9,094 bases of DNA from Desulfobacterales bacterium. Lineage in GTDB: Bacteria; Desulfobacterota; Desulfobacteria; Desulfobacterales; C00003106. Position 1 is the stretch's first letter, and each line of letters starts with the position of its first letter. The position numbers and the translations under genes are program-made. Below the pieces are notes generated by a model, which had not been told where the DNA came from, did no database searches, and worked only from the letters and a program-made list of their open reading frames with translations. Positions 1 through 5,086 of the stretch are shown piece after piece. Location: positions 1 through 9,094 of the forward strand of contig JAUVFC010000054.1 in NCBI GenBank assembly GCA_030594505.1. Reading direction: 5' to 3'.

Positions 1-609
1 AATGCGTCCGGTGGTTACGATAAGTTTGTCATTTGTATTGATATCATCCCAAAAACACTTCCCTTGAATCATGTCAATTGCATTGTGCCTTCCTAAATCT
101 TCATAAAAGATCAATAGACGATCAGGTACGGCTAAAGCAGCATTGTGACATCCTCCTGTCGCCATATAGAGTTTTGACCTTTTATTCAGTTCGTCCATTA
201 AAGAAAAAAGTTCTTCCGGAGACAACTTCATGTCTGAAGTAATGTTTGTGGGGTTGATATTTTCCATGTTGCGATCAAAATTAGTTCCTTTTCCGCATCC
301 CGAGGTGATGGAACGTCTCATGCGGTGTGTGGAAAACGGATCGTGCGTGGTGAAAACATGGGCGGTTATTTGGTCCGGTCTTTCTTCTATCTGGACATCT
401 TTTAGCGCCTTTCGGTCAGTCAGTAATCCGTCCGACTTGAGAAAACCCACAGCAAGGGTCATCGGGTCCTTTCCCGTGCACAGCAACGTGACCACTTCTT
501 GCTCATTTAGATAGATGGTAAGAGGAATTTCCTGAATAGCAGCAATTGAGGTCTCATTGAAATGACTGTCCGAAAATTCGAAGACGTTATATGAAAAGGA
601 GTCTTGCAT
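1..609 (-). CDS. fdhD: FdhD, sulfur carrier/sulfurtransferase for formate dehydrogenase (C-terminus cut by window edge)
   Basis: FdhD passes sulfur from a cysteine desulfurase to the molybdenum bis-MGD cofactor, which formate dehydrogenase needs to be active; it acts in the cytoplasm. The visible 203 residues carry family landmarks: an RRSITSGCGKG loop at 99-108, the ATGGCHNAAL motif at 150-159 and YEDLGRHNAID at 169-179. Family members are usually about 260-280 residues, so some 60 C-terminal residues lie beyond base 1. The ATG (609-607) overlaps the moaC stop by one base (TAATG), with a GAGG-type ribosome site just upstream inside moaC, indicating translational coupling. An oddity is that the sulfur-transfer loop, CxxC in E. 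coli, has only Cys105; the second cysteine position is Gly108. Identity is firm; the effect of the missing cysteine is open. Confidence 0.93.
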   Translation of the reverse strand, partial: MQDSFSYNVFEFSDSHFNETSIAAIQEIPLTIYLNEQEVVTLLCTGKDPMTLAVGFLKSDGLLTDRKALKDVQIEERPDQITAHVFTTHDPFSTHRMRRSITSGCGKGTNFDRNMENINPTNITSDMKLSPEELFSLMDELNKRSKLYMATGGCHNAALAVPDRLLIFYEDLGRHNAIDMIQGKCFWDDINTNDKLIVTTGRI

Positions 610-1091
610 TATTCTTTTCCTCGAACAAACGCACCGCTTTTCCCTCCGGATTTTTGCATCAGCCTGATGTCGGATATGGTCATCTCACGATCATAAGATT
701 TGCACATGTCATAGATGGTGAGTGCAGCGACGGATACCGCGGTTAAGGCCTCCATTTCCACCCCGGTCTGTCCTGTTACCTTGACTGTTGCCAGGATACC
801 TATGGAGGAGGATGGTTCGTCGAGAGAAAAATCTACAGAGACATGAGTGATCAAAAGGGGATGACACATTGGAATAAGTTCGGAGGTTTTCTTGGCGGCC
901 ATAATCCCGGCGATGCGGGCTGCCTCCAGGACGTTCCCTTTTTTTGCTCTGTCCCCTTTGATTAGCTCAAGGGTTTCAGGCTTCATTGCAACAGTGCCTT
1001 CGGCTGTTGCTTCCCGCAGTGTTGCCGGTTTTTCGGACACATCTACCATCCGAACCCTTCCTTCTTCATCAAGATGTGTAAGCTCCGACAT
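609..1091 (-). CDS. moaC: MoaC, cyclic pyranopterin monophosphate synthase
   Basis: MoaC converts the MoaA product (3',8-cyclo-7,8-dihydro-GTP) to cyclic pyranopterin monophosphate, an early step of molybdenum cofactor synthesis in the cytoplasm. The 160-residue protein has normal family length and begins with the typical LTHLDEEGRVRMVDVS. Active-site residues known from E. coli MoaC fall at the same numbers: Lys51, His77 (in MCHPL), Glu112 and Glu114 (in GVEMEAL), Asp128 and Lys131 (in YDMCK). A KSGGKSG stretch follows at 147-153. The ATG is followed directly by the conserved N-terminus, but no good ribosome site sits close to it; an AGGAG lies 16 bases away, separated by an A-rich run. It is third in the minus-strand operon and its stop overlaps the fdhD start. 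Confidence 0.97.
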   Translation of the reverse strand: MSELTHLDEEGRVRMVDVSEKPATLREATAEGTVAMKPETLELIKGDRAKKGNVLEAARIAGIMAAKKTSELIPMCHPLLITHVSVDFSLDEPSSSIGILATVKVTGQTGVEMEALTAVSVAALTIYDMCKSYDREMTISDIRLMQKSGGKSGAFVRGKE

Positions 1092-1116
1092 ACAGTTTTT
1101 TTTAAATCTCCTAAAT

Positions 1117-1132
1117 CCCCTCTTGAGAGGGG
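1117..1132 (-). other. Small perfect palindrome/hairpin in the moaE-moaC spacer
   Basis: The 16 bases CCCCTCTTGAGAGGGG form a self-complementary inverted repeat that can fold with a 6-bp GC-rich stem and a 4-base loop in RNA. On the transcribed (minus) strand it lies between the moaE stop and the moaC start. It is followed by ATTTAGGAGATTTA and then a run of eight A, not a U-tract, so it is not a standard Rho-independent terminator in that direction. On the plus strand a T8 run lies about 10 bases past a short AT-rich gap, which is also atypical. It may be an mRNA-processing or stability hairpin, or a dispersed repeat. Confidence 0.5.
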
Positions 1133-1167
1133 TGTGTACGACCTTTGCGCCGCGGTGAGATCAATAG

Positions 1168-1527
1168 TTACACAAAATGTTCTTTTTTTCTTACCACGTC
1201 TCTTTTAATCGTATCCACCATTTCCTGCAGGACAGGAAAGACATTTTCTCTGATATCGCCGGCTACTACCACTGCCATGATATCTTCGCCTACTTTTAAT
1301 GGCCCTTCCGTGATTTCCACCATAATGTCCACGATTCCCGGCATCTGTTTGTACCCTGCGAGGACGTCTTTCAAACGATTCCTGTCGACACTGATTTCTA
1401 TAGCCGAAACAGGTTGTCCGTTGCGTGATGTGCCGCGAACGACACCATTGTGGCAGACGATCATTCCGGCTTCCGGATACCGGGGGTTATTTTTTATCTT
1501 ATTGATCATTGCAGTGAGATCAATCAT
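1168..1527 (-). CDS. moaE: MoaE-like molybdopterin synthase catalytic subunit
   Basis: MoaE with MoaD inserts the dithiolene sulfurs into cyclic pyranopterin monophosphate to give molybdopterin. The 119-residue protein is shorter than E. coli MoaE (about 150). It has the hot-dog style core beginning PEAGMIVCHNGVVRG (18-32), then VDIMVEITEGPLKVGEDIMAVVVAG (66-90) and a C-terminal helix with Lys108 and Lys115. These two lysines are seven apart, as are the catalytic Lys119/Lys126 of E. coli. Arg93 lines up with the Arg of the family's usual His-Arg pair; the His position is Ile here (family numbering from memory). The ATG overlaps the upstream uridylyltransferase stop as ATGA, so translation is probably coupled. 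No moaD is in the window. The call rests on the C-terminal lysines and the moaC/fdhD neighbours. Confidence 0.8.
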   Translation of the reverse strand: MIDLTAMINKIKNNPRYPEAGMIVCHNGVVRGTSRNGQPVSAIEISVDRNRLKDVLAGYKQMPGIVDIMVEITEGPLKVGEDIMAVVVAGDIRENVFPVLQEMVDTIKRDVVRKKEHFV

Positions 1528-2957
1528 GTATCTTCATCTATAATTGTCCCTTTTAGAATGGTATGTTGTCTGCTGGTGCGATTTACGATCTTTACCTTTC
1601 CCTTTATGACAACGTTACCTTCAAATCGAACGTCACCCTCGATTTCAAGGGATTCACAGTTGATGAGAGATGGAGCGCCTTCTGGAAAACGTGCTGCCAA
1701 CTGATCAATCATTTTATAATATCTATTGTCGAGTTTAATTGCAATGGTGCCTAATGTTCTTTTCGGGTTTTGAATTACTCTATAGTCATCAGTGCGCACA
1801 TAACAGTCTGACCATAGCGCTAAAAGGTCATTGCACTGCTTAACCGGCCTGAATCTTGTTCTTGGAACCCGTATGGCGTCAGCTTTATCAAATATGCTGA
1901 TTGCCGCTCCCATGGCGGTTTCAACCTGGAATACAGGGGGACTTGAGCCATCGCGAGGATCGACTGTTTTTGGATTTCTGATCATGGGAAGAAGGATCAT
2001 ATCATTATTCTTGTCAAGGTGATCTTTTAGTGCGAGAAGGTTGATCCATATACTATTCGTGTTGAAGTATCGATATGTATGGATATCCTGAAATTGTTTT
2101 TTTTCATCCTCCGGGCACTGTGCGGATTCTCTCAAAACTAAACGGCGGTTTTCCTTGAGACGTGCGATGTGCCCTCCTTTTTTATCGATCTCTCTCCGGT
2201 CGGCAACTTCCATCAGAAAAGGGAGATTGTTTTTGGTAAAATAGCCAAGGATTCGGGCATCCATAACAGCGCCGAGATTGTCTGAATTGGATATGAACGC
2301 ATAGATGATTCCGGCGTCAACAAGCTTTTTCAGCATACCTGATGTCGCCAGAGCGGTATATATCTCGCCATGGCCGGGAGGGTTCCATTCCAATGTCGGA
2401 TCCGGAGGCCATTCAGCAGGCGTCAAACTATCTTGAAAGATTTTGGGGACCTTGTGCTGAAGAAAGGTTAAAGGAATATCGGTTGCAAGGTCCGTATACC
2501 CGGCTAATTCCTTTTTTGTATCTTCATCCGTTCTGAAACTGTTCATCAGGATCAACGGCATTTTGTTTCCGTATTTTTTTCTATATCCCAACACCTGTTT
2601 TACAGTGATGTCCAGGAAACTCATACCCTCCCTGATTTCAAGCAGTGATTTGGCACGCGCCAATCCCATCCCCGTACCTAATCCGCCGTTCAACTTAATA
2701 AGCGCCACCTTGTGGAGCACGGATCTTCCCACATCAAACAGGTTGTCCATACGTTCAAGGTCAGGAATTTCTCCAGGCTTTACCGGTTCGATATCCTTTT
2801 TGGTGAGAAGGCCTGTTTCTCCTTTTAAAAGCAGTGTATAGTAGTATTTAAACGTATCAATTATTGTAGAATCGAGCCCTGCGAGTTTCATTTTTTCGGC
2901 AAAAGGTTTAAACTGTTCGGCAGTATCTTTTTCGACATGCAGTTTTTTGTATGCCAT
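1524..2957 (-). CDS. UTP-glucose-1-phosphate uridylyltransferase, eukaryote-type (UGP2/UDPGP family)
   Basis: This enzyme makes UDP-glucose from UTP and glucose-1-phosphate for glycans and surface polysaccharides. The roughly 477-residue protein belongs to the long UDPGP family of eukaryotes, actinobacteria and some Desulfobacterota, not the short GalU family of E. coli. Visible motifs are the nucleotide loop KLNGGLGTGMGL (88-99), PPGHGEIYTAL (about 193-203), ISNSDNLGA (222-230), NTNSIWINL (299-307) and the FRPVKQCNDL lysine segment (Lys373). The C-terminus (436-477) has the short beta repeats of the family's left-handed helix. An in-frame GTG lies 6 bases upstream at 2963. The ATG at 2957 is preferred because AGGG (2966-2963) is then 5 bases away. 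It is first gene of the minus-strand operon, 52 bases from the palindromic element at 3010. Confidence 0.93.
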   Translation of the reverse strand: MAYKKLHVEKDTAEQFKPFAEKMKLAGLDSTIIDTFKYYYTLLLKGETGLLTKKDIEPVKPGEIPDLERMDNLFDVGRSVLHKVALIKLNGGLGTGMGLARAKSLLEIREGMSFLDITVKQVLGYRKKYGNKMPLILMNSFRTDEDTKKELAGYTDLATDIPLTFLQHKVPKIFQDSLTPAEWPPDPTLEWNPPGHGEIYTALATSGMLKKLVDAGIIYAFISNSDNLGAVMDARILGYFTKNNLPFLMEVADRREIDKKGGHIARLKENRRLVLRESAQCPEDEKKQFQDIHTYRYFNTNSIWINLLALKDHLDKNNDMILLPMIRNPKTVDPRDGSSPPVFQVETAMGAAISIFDKADAIRVPRTRFRPVKQCNDLLALWSDCYVRTDDYRVIQNPKRTLGTIAIKLDNRYYKMIDQLAARFPEGAPSLINCESLEIEGDVRFEGNVVIKGKVKIVNRTSRQHTILKGTIIDEDT

Positions 2958-2960
2958 GTT

Positions 2961-2966
2961 CACCCT
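2961..2966 (-). promoter_or_regulatory. Ribosome binding site that decides the uridylyltransferase start
   Basis: The minus strand reads AGGGTGAACATGG. AGGG is spaced five bases from the ATG at 2957. The alternative GTG (2963-2961) lies inside this sequence and would have no spacer, so the ATG is the likelier start. Confidence 0.6.
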
Positions 2967-3009
2967 ATTATCGTCATTAGTTTGGAACTTTCAACAGCAG
3001 GAAAGTATA

Positions 3010-3170
3010 GGAGGCTGTCCGAGAATTCTGATCCTACTGCAAAAGCGTGAGAGACGGCCCAAATTCCCGCAAGTTTTCGTCAAATAGGCCTGCTATTCTC
3101 CTCAAATTTGCGAAAATTTTGTCTCGTTCTCACTCGTTTTCGTTACGGACATAATTCTCGGACAGCCTCC
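3010..3170. mobile_element. 161-bp near-palindromic hairpin MITE
   Basis: The ends are perfect 18-bp inverted repeats, GGAGGCTGTCCGAGAATT at 3010-3027 and its complement at 3153-3170. The symmetry runs through the interior. GTGAGAGAC near 3047 matches the complement of the GTCTCGTTCTCAC stretch at 3121-3133. The A/T-rich arms around 3061-3086 and 3094-3120 also match imperfectly, and AATAG/CTATT (3083-3087/3093-3097) enclose the five-base centre at 3088-3092, exactly midway. The whole element can fold as one long imperfect hairpin. It has no coding capacity. A TATA at 3006-3009 and another at 3174-3177 could be a target duplication if the right end extends three bases, but this is unsure. A related solitary end lies at 4096-4121. 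Confidence 0.75.
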
Positions 3171-3269
3171 TGGTATACGTCTGGAAACGAACAAAGGAGA
3201 GTTTTTTCTGGATAGACACTGAATATCTATTACAAATATTTAGCATGTAAGTCAACCTCAAACAGCTAT

Positions 3270-3494
3270 GAGACCTTTGAAAAACATCCCCTTTTACCCA
3301 ATCTCTGCGTCCCCGATGAGCGGGATTTGTCAACAGGCTCAAATTATGCACGAAGTGAAGCGTCAGCGCTATCCTCGAAATACATCAAGTATTCCTGTGG
3401 TTAGAATTTTTACCTTCCCCCGGCGACGGGATTTCACTTCGCTCAACTTGACCTTGAATCCCGCTGATAGCGGGAAACGTTTTTCAAAGGTCTC
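3270..3494. mobile_element. 225-bp MITE-like element with 16-bp TIRs and 5-bp target duplication
   Basis: The termini are perfect 16-bp inverted repeats: GAGACCTTTGAAAAAC at 3270-3285 and its complement at 3479-3494. They are flanked directly by the same 5 bases, GCTAT, at 3265-3269 and 3495-3499, the signature of a transposition event. The interior is too short for a transposase. It includes a CCCGCT/AGCGGG hairpin at 3461-3475 and a shorter CCCG/CGGG hairpin near the left end. A 9-bp inverted pair, CGAAGTGAA at 3351-3359 with its complement at 3433-3441, frames a 61-bp core (3371-3431) that recurs inverted at 9030-9090. Mobilisation would need a transposase elsewhere in the genome. Confidence 0.85.
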
Positions 3495-3560
3495 GCTATA
3501 ACATAAAATTCAATGAACCCAATTTGCAAAATTTTTAAAAACTTCAACGTACTTCCGGGA

Positions 3561-3589
3561 TTGACAACCCAATTGGTTAGAGGTATATT
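3561..3589 (+). promoter_or_regulatory. Near-consensus sigma70 promoter for the PilZ gene
   Basis: TTGACA at 3561-3566 is a perfect -35 box, followed after exactly 17 bases by TATATT at 3584-3589, one mismatch from the -10 consensus. Transcription would begin near 3596, leaving a leader of about 57 bases before the PilZ ATG at 3653. It lies outside the MITE, 66 bases past its right end. Confidence 0.75.
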
Positions 3590-3652
3590 ACTTTACAAGT
3601 ATGGCTTTGAGGATTGCTGTTTTATTGGTAACTCAGTAAGGGGAGCGGGGTT

Positions 3653-3985
3653 ATGAAAGAAAAAAGGAAATCTCCGAGACTTAAATGTATTTTCAAGGTA
3701 CGATTCCCGGAAGAAGAAGAGCTTGAGACGGAGAATTTCAGCCTCGGAGGGGTGTTTGTGAAGACCGCTTTTGCGCAACGATTTGATACGGATGAAACCG
3801 TATATTTGATGATTTATCTCCCTACGGACAGGAAGAGGCCTCTTACAGTACAGAGCAGGGTCGTAAATGTACTGGAAAACGGGATAGGTGTGAAGTTTAT
3901 GAATCTGAACGACGTGACTAAAGATGGGCTTCAGGAGTGTTATAATTTTTTTCGTAGTCAAGACAACCAGACGCAACAAGAATAA
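3653..3985 (+). CDS. Single-domain PilZ protein (probable c-di-GMP receptor)
   Basis: The 110-residue cytoplasmic protein is essentially one PilZ domain. PilZ domains bind cyclic di-GMP and relay it to motility, adhesion or polysaccharide systems. Both ligand motifs are present: RxxxR as Arg5-Lys-Ser-Pro-Arg9, and (D/N)xSxxG as Asn28-Phe-Ser30-Leu-Gly-Gly33, followed by VFVKT. The later GIGVKFMNL (about 84-92) is the usual last beta strand. The start is supported by AAGGGGAG about 10 bases upstream. It has its own promoter and a hairpin after its stop, so it seems to be transcribed alone. The envelope genes that follow begin 236 bases downstream, so a link to them is possible but not shown. 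Confidence 0.87.
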   Translation: MKEKRKSPRLKCIFKVRFPEEEELETENFSLGGVFVKTAFAQRFDTDETVYLMIYLPTDRKRPLTVQSRVVNVLENGIGVKFMNLNDVTKDGLQECYNFFRSQDNQTQQE

Positions 3986-4024
3986 ATATATATCATTTTT
4001 TTGTTCCTTGGATCTTTTTTCTTT

Positions 4025-4043
4025 ATCCGTAGCGCTTACGGAT
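4025..4043 (+). terminator. Possible terminator after the PilZ gene
   Basis: ATCCGTA at 4025-4031 and TACGGAT at 4037-4043 make a perfect 7-bp stem with a 5-base loop, followed by GGTTTTGTCTG. The T-run is short and interrupted, so termination may be weak. Several T-tracts also precede the stem. Confidence 0.4.
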
Positions 4044-4095
4044 GGTTTTGTCTGTCGAAGCAATTTTTCTTCCTGATTTTTTTCTTTGCGGCCCT

Positions 4096-4121
4096 GGAGG
4101 CTGTCCGAGAATTATGTCCGT
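4096..4121 (+). repeat. Solitary end of the 3010-3170 palindromic element
   Basis: These 26 bases, starting GGAGGCTGTCCGAGAATT, are identical to the reverse complement of 3145-3170, the right end of the palindromic element. Identity stops abruptly after 4121 and no opposing end follows before the next gene at 4222. It is therefore a relic end, or a target where only one terminus remains. It sits 101 bases upstream of the LPP20-protein gene. Confidence 0.75.
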
Positions 4122-4221
4122 CTTCTTGTATCATCTGAAAAAATATCAAAAGCAATGACTTTATAACAAGTTTTTAAAAATATTACGCCCTTAATAATTT
4201 TAGAAAAACAAGGAGGAACCC

Positions 4222-5073
4222 ATGAATTTAAAACGGCTGCTTGGCGTTGTGTCAGTTGTCATAACACTGATGGTTTTTGCAACAGGTAGTTGGGGGACGG
4301 AATGGCAAAATTTGGTCCAGCAGATAGGTGACAACGGGAGTATTGATTGGACGGAAGGAGTGATTCAGGCAACAGGGATAGGCGCTCCGCCGGAACAATT
4401 TTACGGGAAGCCGCAGGCTCGTCCTATGGCGCTCAGAGCCGCGCAAATAGATGCTTACAGAAGGCTTCTTGAGGTCGCCAGGGGAGTGCGTATTGATTCC
4501 GAGACAGTCGTCGAGAATTCCGCAGTTAAGAACGATGTTGTCAGAACCCAGGTCGAAGGGATGGTAAAGGGCGCCCAGGTAGTTAAAAAAGAATACCTGT
4601 CCGACGGTTCAGTAGAGGTGACGATACAAATTAGCCTTCACAAAGGATTTGCCCAACTGATGCTTCCGTCCGAGATACAACAGATTGAGATGATACGTCC
4701 GCTCCCTGGGACTAATCACGGGGCCGGGGGACGAGTATATACAGGATTGATCGTGGATGCGAGTGGCTTGGGAGCACGGCCTGCCATGTCTCCCAAGATT
4801 GTGGATGAGAACGGCAAAGAGGTTTACGGGTCCGCATATGTAAGCCGTGAGTTTGCCGTACAACAGGGGATGAGCGGGTATGCAAGTGATCTCGCCGCTG
4901 CTCGGCAAAATCCGCGAGTAGCCAATGATCCATTGATAGTCAAGGGATTGAGAGTACAGGGGCCGGGCAAATCCGATATCGTTATCAGCAATGCTGATGC
5001 AGCCAGGATACTGAGTAGCTCCGAAAACTTATCCTTTTTGCAAAAATGTCGCGTTATGGTTGTTTTGGACTGA
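4222..5073 (+). CDS. Exported LPP20-domain protein (FlgP-like N-terminal part)
   Basis: The 283-residue protein has a cleavable signal peptide (about 1-25, ending ATGSWG) without a lipobox cysteine, so it is probably periplasmic. Residues about 42-143 form an LPP20-type domain: PMALRAAQIDAYRRLLEVA, then GVRIDSETVVEN, DVVRTQVEGMVKGAQVV and VEVTIQISL. This family includes Helicobacter LPP20 and Vibrio FlgP. The C-terminal part (170-283; VYTGLIVDASGLGARPAMSP, YVSREFAVQQGM, DIVISNADAARIL, CRVMVVLD) looks conserved but I know no function for it. AGGAGG at 4211-4216 gives a strong ribosome site. It leads a run of envelope genes; the next starts 13 bases after its stop. Its LPP20 region aligns with the N-terminus of the protein at 6280-7491. 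No clear promoter is visible in the AT-rich 4122-4210 stretch. Confidence 0.85.
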   Translation: MNLKRLLGVVSVVITLMVFATGSWGTEWQNLVQQIGDNGSIDWTEGVIQATGIGAPPEQFYGKPQARPMALRAAQIDAYRRLLEVARGVRIDSETVVENSAVKNDVVRTQVEGMVKGAQVVKKEYLSDGSVEVTIQISLHKGFAQLMLPSEIQQIEMIRPLPGTNHGAGGRVYTGLIVDASGLGARPAMSPKIVDENGKEVYGSAYVSREFAVQQGMSGYASDLAAARQNPRVANDPLIVKGLRVQGPGKSDIVISNADAARILSSSENLSFLQKCRVMVVLD

Positions 5074-5086
5074 TTAAGGAGGAATT

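Larger units (their letters stand above)
2958..3652. other. Gene-free interval with two mobile-element relics and one promoter
   Basis: These 695 bases separate the minus-strand operon from the plus-strand PilZ gene. They hold a 161-bp palindromic element (3010-3170), a 225-bp MITE-like element (3270-3494) and a sigma70-type promoter (3561-3589). The open frames here (3130-3351 minus, 3268-3501 plus) lie across the repeats and show no protein family, so no gene is called. The 3171-3269 stretch between the elements is AT-rich and shows nothing recognisable. The promoter of the minus-strand operon should lie within 2958-3010 or inside the palindromic element, but no convincing pair of boxes is visible. 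Confidence 0.7.

Noticed and set aside
548..585. CTGTCCGAAAATTCG in fdhD, similar to the GGCTGTCCGAGAATT element end
   Set aside because: The match is short and imperfect and lies in the coding sequence of the fdhD N-terminus; there is no sign of an insertion.
1145..1543. 132-residue plus-strand open frame
   Set aside because: It is fully antisense to the moaE-like gene and has no ribosome site or family resemblance.
2967..2994. Minus-strand TTGAAA (2994-2989), 16-base spacer, GATAAT (2972-2967)
   Set aside because: As a promoter it would start transcription within about 3 bases of the uridylyltransferase ATG, destroying the ribosome site that decides the start. It is probably chance.
3268..3501. 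77-residue plus-strand open frame
   Set aside because: It coincides almost exactly with the 225-bp MITE including both terminal repeats, has no ribosome site, and the second copy at the right edge has an 8-base length change that breaks the frame.
3593..4063. 156-residue minus-strand open frame
   Set aside because: It lies antisense to the PilZ gene, which has both ligand motifs, promoter and ribosome site; the antisense product resembles no family and is rich in residues typical of shadow frames.
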